Part shown: piece by piece, positions 1 to 11,900 of the stretch
Numbering within the stretch: position 1 is the stretch's first letter
Layout: every line of letters starts with the position of its first letter
Assembly: GCA_027382625.1 (NCBI GenBank)
Contig: JAJKFJ010022680.1
Coordinates: 1-64,000, forward strand
DNA from: Tetmemena sp. SeJ-2015
Lineage: Eukaryota > Ciliophora > Spirotrichea > Sporadotrichida > Oxytrichidae
Length of the DNA: 64,000 nucleotides
Direction of reading: 5' to 3'
Program-made: the position numbers and the translations under genes
The notes under the pieces: generated by a model
What the model saw: only the letters and a program-made list of their open reading frames with translations
Database searches by the model: none
What the model was told of the DNA's origin: nothing

Positions 1-1090
1 CGGAAATTTTTTGGAGAGATGAAGTTAGAACTTCCCAATTAAGAAAAAAGAGCCAAAGAAGCACCCAGCCCAGTTTCAGAGTTTTTGATAAGCTATGTTT
101 ATCATCATAAGTGGGCCAAGAAAATTTAAAGTGCGGTTTTAACTCAGTGATTATTGAGAACTTCATCTACTAGACCCCCTACTCTATTTCCCCGCACTGC
201 CCACAAATATTCAAAGTGTAACCCCATAGTGCTTCTAACGATAAGCAAGTGAATCATAAATACAAAAAAAGGGTTTTGTTTGGGAGCCCAATGAGAAAAT
301 TAAAAAACCCCTTTTGGTCCCCCCTTCAATCCCCCCAGATATTCAACCAATCCCCTAAAATTTGGGTTGAGTTCCCCCCCTTTTTTCCACAATCAAGACC
401 CTTTAATGAAAAGATCGGCCCCCCAAGGGGGCCAAGGAAAAATTTAATTTATCTTAAAGGTCAGAGGGTGAGCAGCTTGTTTGAAAAAATTCAATGTGTT
501 TCCCCCCGTGTTTGCGAAACCTTATAAAAAGAAGGAATGAAAAAAGGTATTTTGGAAGGGCCAGACCCCCATGTTAGAAAGGGGCTGAAAAATCTGCCCC
601 CTAAGAAACCCAAAAGATGGCCAATTCTTTTATTGTTTTCCCCCGAAAAAAGGGCGAAAGCCTTTCCCAGGGCAAAAAAGGGAACGCGGGATATATCTAA
701 GTACAAAGCAATCTAATAATCCTTTTTCTTTTTCCTTAAAAATAAAAAAAAAAGGGGGGTTTTTAGGGTTGTCCCATATTGGTAATAATTATATAAATTG
801 AGTTTTTTTCCAAAATGCTCTTTATTTAAAATGCTCCATAAAAAATTTGTTTAAGCAATATTATATTTTTTGGGCCATTAAATGTTATTGTTTCAGTAAA
901 GGGCAAAAAAATATACAATAGTTTTAAAATTTTAAAGGTTGTGGGGGTGGGTTTGGTAAATTAAATTGGTCAAAAAAATTTCCCCCCCAAATTAAATTGA
1001 AAAATTTAATTTGAAAATTTCAATTTTTAAATTTTTCTAATTTTAAATAAAAAATGATTTGATTTTATTCCCTTTTTGGATTTCTACTTA
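1..1090. other. degraded, low-confidence sequence
   Basis: This stretch has long runs of C, G, A and T and no reading frame that looks like its neighbours. Its texture matches the corrupted patches at about 58.68-58.79 and 61.13-61.29 kb, where the mirrored copy shows what the true sequence should be. I infer unpolished or damaged consensus at a contig end and call no gene. The open frames at 249-527 (+) and 491-706 (-) are poly-Pro/Phe products of the homopolymer runs. Confidence 0.6.
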
Positions 1091-1530
1091 TGCAAGAGCA
1101 AAACAGCCCAAAGAATTCGATAAGAATGGAAACGTCCAAGCAGCAGATTAATTGTATCCCAGTAGACAGCTTGAAGTAGCCACAACATTTCTAAGATCCC
1201 ATATTAATTTTCTTTCAATATTCGAACGTTTCCTTTTTTATTAAGATTTTATAAACAACAACGAAAATGAGCCCCTTACTTTTTATTTACGAATAATTTA
1301 ATTCATCTCATATTTTAACTATTGAAATTCGTTTTTTTACTTAATTCGAGTTTTATATTTTTAAATTTGTTTAAATAAATTTCCATCTCTTGAGTATTAG
1401 AAATCAATCTTAAACTATATAAAAGTATTTGGTTGATTTATTTTGACTAAATATAATATATAATTAATATCGAGGCAATCAAACTGGCCTTAGGAGAAGA
1501 TAGATTGACATTTATGTATCTATCATAAAT
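1091..1530. other. AT-rich intergenic stretch, no gene seen
   Basis: AT-rich sequence downstream (3') of the small minus-strand gene. I see no coding frame, RNA gene or repeat here. Confidence 0.4.
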
Positions 1531-1854
1531 TCATTAAGGACTCATTTAAAGAGCCTCGACCCTTCTCTAGTAGAGCTTCTTCTGAGTTGGGATCTTGTGA
1601 TAGCACATCATGTACTTGCAGTTAAGGCAGCACCCTCTCTTCTTCTTCTTTCTTGAAGCCATCAGCTTCTCGTTGTCCTCCTAGTCCTTATTGTAAGAGT
1701 AATTATTTCTTTCAGCATTTTTATTATATTATAATTTAGAATAGGGACTTTTTCGAAGAGAATAGACTCGTTTGCGTACACCTCGTTTTCTAAAGGATGA
1801 GCTTGTTTATCTAACTTCTCTCCGAAACTGTTCTTAAATATAGATAATGATCAT
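1531..1854 (-). CDS. small basic Cys-containing protein, function unknown
   Basis: With TAA/TAG read as Gln, the minus strand gives an uninterrupted frame of about 107 codons from an ATG at 1854 to a TGA at 1531. The N-terminal half is Arg/Ser-rich. The C-terminal third has a run of Lys after MASRK, then GCCLNCKYMMCYHK, three Cys spaced like half of a metal site with a fourth Cys and a His close by, then a basic helix-like tail. The basic and Cys/His content would fit a nucleic-acid or ribosome-associated protein, but I do not recognise the family. No IES is needed to read it. The start is the first ATG of the frame; an internal ATG at MASRK is an alternative. Confidence 0.45.
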
Positions 1855-2510
1855 CTTTAAATTTTCTTTGGCTTTCTTGAGAATCTATCCATAAAAAGCA
1901 TATATGCATTTAAATTTCAAATTAATATGTGATTGAAATTAATATAATAGGTCTAAGTCTTAGAATAACGTAGACTTAATAATAGAGTGAGGAAACTAAG
2001 ATCCTTATTTGATAATGATCGCTGTATAATAATAAAAATTTTATTGCCAAGACAATAACAATTAAGATTGGTTATATTTTTTGAATAATGAAAAACGATT
2101 CTGATACCTCGTAGGGGTCAAGTGAGTTTAATCATTCCTCTTTCAAATTAGAATTTTACAAATCAATGCTAAAGCTAACATATAGATCCTGAGGTCAACA
2201 GAGATGATTCAACCACTTATGAAAATCGGGTGGTGGTAAGAATTTTTTGAATCTGATTAAGATCAGAGAGAGAGATACTCTCCCTAGAGTTTATTTATAT
2301 TAAATCGAATTAGTATACTTCTGCCTCTACTACTATTCTCATAATTTATTTGTTCTATTACGTCATTGTATTTCACGTGAGGTTTATCAATAATAACCTC
2401 TAATCACTATGACTTTATTCTCCCTATTCACTGTATCTTAATCTGCGTGTTTAGAACATGAATCCTAACGAGCCATTTTAAATTTTAATAATTTAAAATG
2501 CTCGATTTTT
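1855..2510. other. intergenic, divergent promoter region
   Basis: Gap between the divergently transcribed small basic gene (-) and the DHHC gene (+). It should hold both promoters. AT-rich; no coding frame or motif that I can name. Confidence 0.35.
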
Positions 2511-4358
2511 ATGTTGAGATTTGCAGAGGGAACTCAGCGCTAAGCAGCGGACAATAGTGCCGTGGCAAAACATAAGTAACACGCCGTCTTCGAGGAGGAG
2601 GAGGAAGAGGACGACGTGAACTTGATTAAGAAAGCCGTGACTTAAAGGGTCTTGGATGCTCAAGAGAGCTAACTCTAATGCTAGAGTGAACAAATCCACT
2701 GATCTGAACTTGAGGGCCACGGGCGCTGAGGGGCATAGATTCTCCTCTGCCGTAGACAATTCTCAAGTACTCCCGGGTACTGTTGGAGATGATCTTAAAT
2801 AATTGCCATTTTTGTATCTTAAAATATCCAACAGCCCAAAAACTCTTCAACTTGATCGCGTAGGATGATGCGCATGGGTTGAAGAATATGCTTAATTCTC
2901 ATCCACAAATTAACCTCGTTGAAATGAGAGATACTAGAAGATTCTCTGCAATATGCTTTGCTGCTTATAAAAACTCGGAAGATTAAAATACTCCAAAATA
3001 TTCTTAGAACTTATCGTTTTTCTTAAGATTGCTTCATGACGCTCTATAGGTTTGTAAGTGAGAAATATTGCCAAAGCAAGGATGCTAAAAATATCTTGGA
3101 TTCATGGGTCAACGCCAGCACTGATGATGAGTTCACACCACTCTTGTTCGCTGTTTATCACGGAAACTACAATCTCATAAAGCTGCTAATGGATAACTGT
3201 GATATCGATATCTACAAGAGAAACAAATTTTCATTTAAATTTAATTCGGCTCTACTGTTCTACACGTTGCAGCTCAAGGAGACTAGGCTATGCCTCTCTA
3301 CTACTTTGCTCAGCTAAAAAATATGGACATTAACTTGACTGATAATAAGTTGAGCACCCCTCTCCACTGGGCATGTTATTCAAGGGCTGAGAGTGCACTC
3401 AATTTATTCTAAGTTTGAACCCTAACCTTGAGGCCTAAGATCAAAAGGGCTTGACTGCTCTTCATTTAGCCTTTTAAAGGAGTAGAGTAACTCAAGTCAA
3501 CCAAGATGGTCAAAGCTCTTCTCATTAAAGGAGCAAATAGATTCGCTAAAGACAATGACGGTAGAAAGCCCGTCGATTATATTGGAGAAAACTTACCAGA
3601 CGTCATTAAGAGAGATCTTAAGAGTATGTTGAGATCCCCTAGAACATGCTGCAGAAACTTGATTGTGAAAACACCCCTAACTGTTATAAAGCCAAGCAAC
3701 GCCTTGCAAATAATCTTCTGGTCTCTTTCAGTTCTGCTCTACTTTAACTTATACTTCATCTTATACCCTAACTTGCCAGTGTGGTACTACTCCATTCTCA
3801 TTCATGGTTGGAATCAAAATGTACATAGCCTTTTTCATAATCGCAAGAAGAGACCCAGGCAAACTTACAACAACTGATGAGCACCCAATCGATTTTATGG
3901 AACTACTCAAGGTATTTGCTCCCTCTGAACTTTGTCCTGACTGCAAGGTTATTAAAACTCCCAGGTCAAAGCATTGCTCAATTTGTAATGTCTGTGTCGA
4001 GAGATACGATCACCATTGCCCATGGATGAACACTTGCATCGGTGCTAAGAACCACGGCATGTATTTATCCTTCTCTTGGTTCTGGTGGCTTACAAGTCTC
4101 CTCATTCTGTGTATTGCTATGGACTGCCTTGGTAGAATTTATCTTAATATTTTTAGAGGCCCTATTAAAGATACCAATGACTCACCTTTAGGAGTACTTT
4201 GCTTCGCAGGTATTTGCAATGTTCCTTGGGTTTAAAGACTCTTCGGAGGCTTTGACTTAGTCTTGAGCACAGTTTGTTTTGTTCCAGCTTCCATTCTTTT
4301 CTATGTGCAGTGCAAGAACTTTGGACTAGGACTTACCTCATGGGAAAGATTCTCATGA
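2511..4358 (+). CDS. ankyrin-repeat DHHC palmitoyltransferase
   Basis: Membrane S-acyltransferase: it would move palmitate from acyl-CoA to protein Cys residues. Order seen: acidic N-terminus (MLRFAEG, then a Glu run), ankyrin repeats (about 2830-3600; e.g. [36 protein letters not shown]), two membrane segments (about 3700-3850), the Cys-rich zinc domain with [15 protein letters not shown] and the catalytic DHHC in YDHHCPW (about 3930-4030), further membrane segments, then an [12 protein letters not shown] motif resembling the TTxE region. Three IESs split it (2800-2823, 2985-3030, 3230-3246). Other small frame slips at A or T runs (about 2640, 2840, 3405, 3475, 3805) look like one-base errors. 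The TGA at 4356 follows directly after the WERF motif, so the usual cytosolic tail is very short or lies beyond an unrecognised IES. Confidence 0.85.
2800..2823. other. IES in DHHC gene, pointer ATCTTAAA
   Basis: The 8-bp repeat ATCTTAAA stands at 2792-2799 and 2816-2823. Removing 24 bp joins VGDDLK to ISNSPK and leads into the first ankyrin repeat. Confidence 0.75.
2985..3030. other. IES in DHHC gene, pointer AAGATT
   Basis: AAGATT at 2979-2984 and 3025-3030. Removing 46 bp joins YKNSED to [13 protein letters not shown] in one frame; unremoved, the frame meets TGA at once. Confidence 0.85.
3230..3246. other. 17-bp IES in DHHC gene, pointer AATT
   Basis: AATT at 3226-3229 and 3243-3246. Removal turns a nonsense frame into [15 protein letters not shown], a standard ankyrin helix pair. 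Confidence 0.85.
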
Positions 4359-4688
4359 ATCATTAAACAAATTTGAGCTTTAGAAAAAACCTTTTATCTT
4401 TATATTTCAAAAGTTAACTGATCTATGAAATTTTTGAAAACTTCTAAGCAGGTTGATTTCTTGAGTTTATCATACAAATATTTCTCAATTAAATGATCTC
4501 CCCATTTTTCCGATAATCATCTTAGTATCAAATTGTTGAAGAAGAGATGAAAATAAATAGTGTTTGCTGCTTTGATTTGATAATTTGCAGATATTTATAT
4601 GATCTTAGATGCTGGAGTATAGCTGACGTCCTTCGACTGACTTATTTTTTTTATAGTTTACAAATGAACAGCTGACTTTTCTCTTCCT
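4359..4688. other. 3'-3' intergenic stretch
   Basis: Gap between the convergent DHHC and Rab genes. AT-rich, no coding frame recognised; it may hold a lost C-terminal MDS of the DHHC gene, but I could not find one. Confidence 0.35.
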
Positions 4689-5564
4689 TCATTTACAGCA
4701 GCCACCCCCTTACTTCTTAGTCTTGCCGCCAGGACTTGTATTCTAACCTGCGCTAGAGGCATGAAGTTTATGCGATTGTGGCTTCTATGATACTTACTTT
4801 CCTGGGTTCTATAATGAAATTTTAAGAATCTTATAAGCAGGAATGACAATGAAAATAGCGTTTGAAACTGTTCTGCTTCTTTATTTGAAAAACAGAGGCT
4901 GCCCTTATAGCTTAGTCAAATATGAATTCATGAATAATGGCTTACCTCTAATGCCTTAGACTTTTTGTAGAGCTTTAAGCCAATTTCTTGAAAAAGCTCT
5001 ATGATGCCTTTGCTGTCTTTGGCACTCGTTTCTTTAATTATGTCAGCCTTTATTTATCTACCAAAGGTATGAGCTTCCTCGAGTCCTACCTCTGCCTTAT
5101 CAGACAAGTCGCATTTATTCCCAACCAGAGCTATTAGTATATCTGGCATGTTTGCATTTTCACGAACATCTCTCAGCCAGTTCTTAGCTGATTCGAAGCT
5201 CTCTCTGAAAGTGATATCTATTTAAAATATATGGAAACTAATAAGATTCTGCGATTTTAATATCATAGACGATGATGGCAGCCTCTGCATCTTAGTAGTA
5301 CATTTTAGTCAAGCTCTTGAATTTTTCCTGTCCTGCAGTATCCCACAGATTCAGCTTTACCGATTCTCCAGCACCTTCAGAGGGCAGCTGTATGACTTGC
5401 GATTTGAAACTTGCTCCTAGTGTGGGGAGGTTGCCCTCATCGAATCTGTTGTTTACGTATCTCAAAAGGCAAAATATTTTTTGATTCATTCCAATTATGT
5501 ATAATCTCAACATGATGGAAGTTTTTCCTACTCCAGAGTCGCCTAAGATGACGACTTTTTTCAT
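4689..5564 (-). CDS. Rab-family small GTPase
   Basis: Vesicle-traffic GTPase. From the ATG at 5564: P-loop GDSGVGKTS, switch [15 protein letters not shown] (GNKCDLSD) and ETSAK, all five G motifs being visible or implied, and a C-terminus ending GGGCCK that supplies the Cys pair for geranylgeranylation. Two IESs interrupt it (5466-5510, 5219-5264). The last exon is reached by a GT-AG intron at 4743-4945 (about 203 nt), joining KSKALE to NTSPGG; a TTAGA repeat sits at the same place but gives the wrong frame, so an intron is the better reading. Length after editing is about 205 residues, normal for Rab. The subfamily cannot be fixed by eye. Confidence 0.9.
5219..5264. other. IES in Rab gene, pointer GATAT (minus strand)
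   Basis: ATATC on + at 5214-5218 and 5260-5264. Removing 46 bp joins AAIIVYDI to TFRESFESAKNWL. Confidence 0.85.
5466..5510. other. IES in Rab gene, pointer TTGAGAT (minus strand)
   Basis: ATCTCAA on + at 5459-5465 and 5504-5510. The 45-bp insert keeps frame but puts 15 foreign residues right after the P-loop helix; removal gives TSIMLRYVNNRFDE. Confidence 0.88.
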
Positions 5565-6228
5565 TACTTAAGTCATGATTATATTATAAGACTTATTATA
5601 AATCTCAATTTAATTACCTCCCTCTCTCATTTCATGTTAATTTAATTAGCACTCTTATCCATCAATCTATCTTTATTACTAGAACAGATCCCAGGCGATT
5701 TAGCGGATTTTATGATGAATATTAAATTAAAGAAAATAAAATTTAATCATCCTTTGATAAGAAAGCTTTACATTTTTAACTAGGGTATTTAGTATATATG
5801 TAAAAAATTTCAAGTCTGAGGGAAAATATCGAGAAGGCCACGAAGAAGGAAAAAACATGGGACTATGCAGTTTTGTGAGAGAATTTTTAGAAAATTAAAC
5901 TTACTTGCACTATTACAAATCAATATTACTATTCTTATAGGACATTTCAAACATTTTAAGAGCCTTCTCAGCTTATTCATGAATTTATTTCTCTTGCAAG
6001 GACTCAAGAATTGAGTAACTTTGCAAAGCAATTTTTTTAATGCCCGATAATTGAGGAGCTGAGCTGATTAGGCTTTATTGAAGATATATATTTCAGAAAA
6101 AAGTCGCCCTCAATAGTTTAGAATTTTTAACTTGAGGCTTTTCTTGTTCTCAGAAATTATTGTGGTTGGCCTAGTGATGCCTTGCGTCTACTTTAGTAGT
6201 AGAGACTGGGTAGTATATATTAAATGTA
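5565..6228. other. intergenic, no gene seen
   Basis: AT-rich gap upstream of Rab (-) and downstream of CDC14 (-). A minus-strand frame at 5810-6031 has a Cys/Leu/Ile-rich product without recognisable features; I do not call it. Confidence 0.35.
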
Positions 6229-8034
6229 TCATATATTAAAATTACGATAGTGGCCTCTTAGCCTTGTACTGCTAGTATGTTGGCCTCTATATTTTTTCTC
6301 CGAGTGACGCTCCTTAGCGCTGACCAAATAGTTTCCTTGATAGGCTTCTCCTTTCACTGATTTTAGTCTATCGATAGGACTCATATCTTCCATCTTGAGA
6401 GAAATGGATTTCTTGTAGACTGAATGGCAACTGTTGAGGTTGAGATACTCAGACTCTTTTTGTAGGAGGTAGAATTGCTGAGGTCCGAGAACTGATCCTG
6501 GCCTGGCGATCCTAATCCAGCCAATAAACTGCTCAGCTGGAATTTAGTAGTGCTTCATGGCATAAATACCAATCAGAGTGCCTGTTCTTCCAAGTCCTGC
6601 TTTGCAGTGAACAGCGATAGCTCCTGAATTGGGAGTGGCAAAATGCCTTTCACAAACGTTCATAAATTCATCGACAATTTCATCTGAGGGATTGGATCCA
6701 TCCACAAAGAAGAGGTCTGTGTGAGACACACCATTGCGGATAAAGCGCTAACGATCGTACTTAGCTTCGTTCAATCTGATAACTTTCTTTACATCCCAAG
6801 TCTTGAAGATATCGGAATATTCATTTTGATCAATTGATGTTTACTTAATTTCATTCATCAGGATTGAAGCCAGACCTCTATCCTTCTTCTCTTCTATCAA
6901 TGGGCCCCATGAAGGCTACAAACTTGCCTGGAATAATCCAGTTGAGGTCTCCATTGTCAACTCGCTCATAGTGCTCATACTCCTTTGCGTTGAAGGTCTT
7001 AAAGTTGTACCAGTTGTGCTTTAAAGCCTAGTCTAGTCCTTGTAAGCAATGCAAGATAGTGTAATAAACTTATAGTTGATAAGTAAATTTTTCGCAAGTG
7101 CACTCGTAGTAGCACTCTCCCTTTGAAGCGTCTCTGAAGGGCTTGAAGAGATGTTGGTATGGTCTGAATTTTTCCCATGCTTCATGAGGGCTCATTTTAA
7201 GTATGACTACCATAAATGCTCCCATCAAGAAAGCTGAGTCATATTAAACTCTAATACGTATTTTAATAATGAGTTAGCTAGTTTCTCTGGCTTGTTAGAG
7301 CAGTAGTGGAAAATCTTGTATTGCTTGTAAGAGTCATCCTATAGTAAGTTATGAGCATTTATTTCAAGGAAGGAAAGAGATTATGATATTTTTACTGAGC
7401 CATATAAAAGTTGTAGTTATCTGAAGAAGATAGAGATCCTTGACATTTCTGATGAAAGATCAAAGAAGATAGTCTCCCATCCAACTTAGTTTTATCTTAG
7501 AATTTTTCTTACCTGGAGCAATCTAGCCAATTTAAAAGTAAATGATAATAAATTCTCTGACATATCTGTGCATCATAGCAAGGTTGAGAGGACCGAAGTC
7601 CTGATTGAAGGGGAAGTATTGCAGGTCCTATAAGAAAGATTAATTAAAGTTTTTCGCATAGTAAGAGTAGCTTACATTTCATTTAATTGCTTCTCTATAA
7701 GTATCATTTTTAAATATAGTTGGTAATTGTCAATGTTAAAGAAAAATGCGGAAGAATAGTTTTGAGGAGGCTTTGAATCAGATATCCAGTATATATTTAT
7801 CTTTAGATGAAATTAGAATTTATTATTTGAAATAATCCTTTTTTTTACTCATTGATAAAATAAGGAATAATGTGAGATTTTTTATAGATAGTATAGCTTG
7901 TTAGGTATGATTTCGAGAGGAGTGCCAAATACTGCAGTGCCTTTGTTGGGTGACTCTTGCTCATAGATCTTGATGGATGAACGAGTGGGTGTGGAGAGAA
8001 CAGCTTCTCTGTTGGGGCTTGTTTGTTTGTACAT
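6229..8034 (-). CDS. CDC14: CDC14-like dual-specificity protein phosphatase
   Basis: Cell-cycle/ciliary phosphatase preferring Cdk-type phosphosites. Visible in order: [12 protein letters not shown] start, [17 protein letters not shown] pocket region ([18 protein letters not shown]), FRDAS, ENGDFNW-like box ([15 protein letters not shown]), [11 protein letters not shown], the P-loop signature [10 protein letters not shown] (Cys nucleophile and Arg present), then [13 protein letters not shown]. IESs at 6823-6856, 7240-7274 and 7794-7895 are well supported. Between about 7380 and 7730 there is a mixture of at least one GT-AG intron and a further IES that I could not resolve fully. The C-terminal tail is basic and short compared with animal CDC14. 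Start is the first ATG of the frame. Confidence 0.9.
6823..6856. other. IES in CDC14 gene, pointer GAAT (minus strand)
   Basis: ATTC on + at 6819-6822 and 6853-6856. Removing 34 bp joins FNPDE to [17 protein letters not shown]. Confidence 0.85.
7240..7274. other. IES in CDC14 gene, pointer ACTCA (minus strand)
   Basis: TGAGT on + at 7235-7239 and 7270-7274. Removing 35 bp joins KPEKLANS to [10 protein letters not shown], as in other CDC14 proteins (ANAAFLIGAY in animals). Confidence 0.88.
7794..7895. other. IES in CDC14 gene, pointer TATACT (minus strand)
   Basis: AGTATA on + at 7788-7793 and 7890-7895. Removing 102 bp joins IIPNKLY to [17 protein letters not shown]. Confidence 0.8.
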
Positions 8035-8913
8035 TCTTTTTCCTTTAAAGTTGCTTGTGTGAGAAATGAAATTTCTAATTTTAATTAATTATTTGCTCAA
8101 AACACCGCAATTTATAATTAAAATTCATATTTTTATTTCTATTAAACCCTAAAATATTCTATAATGGCACCCTCTTTTTTATGCCCAATTTAATCATTTT
8201 TTAGACTTTATTTCATTTTATTCCATTATATATTTGCATTGATGAGATAAACGATAGAGAGAAATTAAGACAATTGTTGTGTTAGAAATTAAACCTTGAT
8301 AAGGTAGACAGTTAGAATGTCTGTTTTAAATGCCCATTTATAGTATAAGAGTAGAGGGAACTAATTGGAAATTAGAGGGTATAAATTTGGGTGATAAGTT
8401 TTTAAAATAATTAATTAGAGAGTGATCAATAGCATAAGTTGCAAATGAGGGGGGCTGGTTAGTTATTGGCTGTTTAATTAGAGATGTCTAATTAGGCTGG
8501 AAGATATTATAATTAAGTAGCATTTATAATTCATCAATAAATATTTGGAATTCTATTTAGATAAAGCTTTTAATAATTTTTTATAAATCAATTTATACAT
8601 TTAATGGGTTTTCTCTGTAAAAATTATAAAACCCTCAAACTAAAATTGTAATTTTTCTTTTGAATAAGCTTTAAATTTTAAGAATTTTATCCTTGCAGGT
8701 TTTTTGAAGAAGTCCCAACCTCATAGTTATAATATTAAGTAAATTAATTTTATAAGTTTTCAAATTTCAGAATCTATAGATATCAAAATTAACATATAAA
8801 ATACTCTCCCAAGAGGTTTTAAATTCAGTCTCTCCATATAACTTTAAATTGTAATTGTATATAATTGACTGCACTCAGATTGACAGTAATAAAATCAATC
8901 TCCTTAATAAAAT
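8035..8913. other. divergent intergenic region
   Basis: Very AT-rich gap between CDC14 (-) and the next + gene, so both promoters should be here. No coding frame or distinct repeat seen. Confidence 0.4.
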
Positions 8914-11900
8914 ATGAATGCAATTGCACCCATGACAGTCAGAGAGCTCTAGGTAAACTCACTTTCCGATTCTCCACCTTAGCTTCCCCATTAATCTTTA
9001 ATTCTTTGGAGGTCATTTTTGTATTTTGGTTGTGTGAGTGGAATCCTTATTACTTGTAGAAAGTGGTTGTGGAGCTTGAGGCTAAGTCATTCGAGACAGA
9101 GCAACGAGTAACGAAGATTGAGCAGCAGTGGGACCAACACATGGTCAACTATAACCTCAAGCTCAAGATGGAAAAAACTAAGAGCTCTCGATTCGAGAAA
9201 GACTACACCGCTCTCAAGGACTTTGTCACCAAACTTAAAGAACACATGCCCAGCAAGGATGATTTTATCTAGAGTAAGTTTACTAACCCCACTCGCATTA
9301 TTTACTACAACAAACTAATTAAAAGGGTTTTCCATAGATAAAATAAATAGAGTATAATTTAAATTTTAAAATTCATTATAAATTGTGGGAATTATTTGTA
9401 TATTAATTTGAGATAGATAGGAAAAGTGTTTCTTATTTCATTCATTAAAAATATTAAAGACCTTAAAATAAACTTATCAAAACTTTTGAAAGAGCACTTC
9501 TTATTTCACATCAAATATTTCTTTTATACTTAAATAAATTATTGAAATTATTATTTTCCTATTACAAATAAAAAAATTAAAGGACATGATGCATTTTCTT
9601 ATGAAATAAATTATGTTTATTTTAATGCTTTTTATAGTGAATAATTTATTTGCCTCTGACCAGATGATAAATAATTTCGAAGAGTTCATTTCAGACAAAA
9701 TGAATAATGATCTTTCTTTTTGACTGTTTGCTAAACTCTAGCTTTTCAAAGAATTGTTCAACTCTAACTTTATTCAAAAAAAGTTTAATATAAAGATATT
9801 TGAATTATTCTTAGAGGATGATAAGATAGTGGGCATAAACAAATAATTATTTACTGCAAAATTACTACAATGGTTATTTTAAGTTTAATAGAGAAGCTCT
9901 CCCTAGGAGTTTAGGGAACTCTGCTGAAGTCTGTTCAAGACTCGATCGTCTCACCAAAGAATAATAATCAAATGTTCAAACAAGGAACATTGGGATTAGA
10001 AGAAGAATTTGACACTATTAAGTTAGAGTTGAACAAATACAAAAATGCAAATGAAAAAGCAATGCAAAGCTTAAATATAAAATGCGCATTTTAAACTATG
10101 TTACAAGGGGAGACTTAGAAATAAAGTATGTGGAGTTCAAGATGGAACTAGAAACCATGTTTAAAAAACTTCAAGAGGTGGAGACATCTTTAGTTAAAGT
10201 CCAGGGCGATCAAAAGCAGGTAAGTTTTTGCTCCTTAATTTAGAAATACCTTTTTCAGAACACTCAACTAATAATCATTTATTCAGACTGGCTAACAGTT
10301 GCTTTAACTGCAAAACAACAGTGCCATTCTTTAAGCCAATGACCCTAACAATATTTAAATCTAGAGTCTTAATTTGAGTGAGAGTTATATTTCCATCTTC
10401 AATAACGGTTAGAACTCAAACTACTTATCGCAATAACAGTAGCAGCAACTTTAATAGCAGATAAACAGTTAAAGGAGCAACGAAGGTGGGACTTCACTAC
10501 CCCTTAATTAATGAATCATTCTACACCTAACCAAACTAATACTTAAATTAATTTAATAAGAGATATCTGGGGCACAGTTAATTTATAATTTAGTTTGCAA
10601 GGATAATGAGTCCTACAAGGAGCAGAGCTCAAGAAGAGTTGAAATAAAAGCAGCAGAGTATAGTAAACAATTTAATATAAATAATATTTTTGAGCATGAT
10701 AGATGGTTGGATGGGAATGACTGGATCCGTGATCGGTAGCAAGTCAAATTCCTACCAGCTTCGCTACCCCAAACTTTCTTTAGAGAACTTAGATATGAGG
10801 CTGGATTAATATTTTTAATGCATGAACACAAAGAGCACACACAAAAAGCTTTAGCAGATTTGTATGACAATCTCAAGAAATTCAAAGAGATGATGATCTT
10901 AAAAAGTGATATTTTTGTATGTATACTCACTTAATATTTGAATCTCTTCTCGTTAAAACTATGAACAAGAAGTGACGTTCCACCTCGAGCAAATAAGATC
11001 CCACATGCAAAACAATTACTCCTCTAAGACAGAGACTAGAATGTTAATTTATTGACTATATGGTTTTACTCTTTATTTTTATAGACTCAAACAGGGCTTA
11101 AAAAAATGTAGTAGGTTGTAAGCAGCGTTCTAAAATTGCAATAGATCGAAGGACCTTCAGGTAGAGCTAAATCCAACTTCAAGAGGAGCTAATAAAACTG
11201 CAAACCTAAATAACATAAGTTATATTTCAGGAATAGATCCTGGAGATGTGGGAGGTATCTATGTTATAAAGCAAGGACTAAATATTACATTTACAAAAAT
11301 GGAATTTACTAAATTTAACAAATTTGACTTATAAAATACCACCATGTAGAATCCAACAAAATAATCTATTCAAGGAGGATACGTTGGAGGAATTTTTGTA
11401 AATAAATATATTATTCCTTAGATGAGTCTGAACAATTCTAACATGAATGGAGGAAATCGAAATAATGCAGGACATGACGAGGCTGGCGGGCTGCTGGATG
11501 ATGGCTTTACACAACAAAAATCTTCAACAATGAATTTCAGATCTGGCATTCTATAAAGCGCAGGAAACTCAATCGATATAGCCCCCAACCCTTATGGCTA
11601 AAGCAAGTAAACCTATTTAGTAAGTGTCTTTATAATTATAATTTAATTCTATTTGCTAATGGATGATTTGTGTAGAGTGAATATGCTGACGCCTCTCTCG
11701 CTTAGTCCAATTACACTGACTTGAATTATTTAAAATTGCTATCTGATATCCTATTAATTTGAAAGATAACATCATCTATCAAGGTGCAGGACAAGTAGTA
11801 TCACATCTACTCATTATTTTTTGAGTGAATGGGTAAAACATGATTTAAAATGACAACCAGTCGGTTACAACTTTGAATAGCGGCATCGGAATTTCCTCTG

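Noticed and set aside
249..706. Open frames on both strands near the left end
   Set aside because: Products are Pro/Phe-rich translations of homopolymer runs in a corrupted region.
4743..4945. IES with TTAGA pointer in the Rab gene
   Set aside because: Joining at TTAGA gives the wrong frame; the GT-AG intron ending four bases later gives the Rab C-terminus.
10613..10930. Minus-strand open frame
   Set aside because: Antisense shadow of the plus-strand coiled-coil gene, which has motif-like heptads and resolves through pointers.
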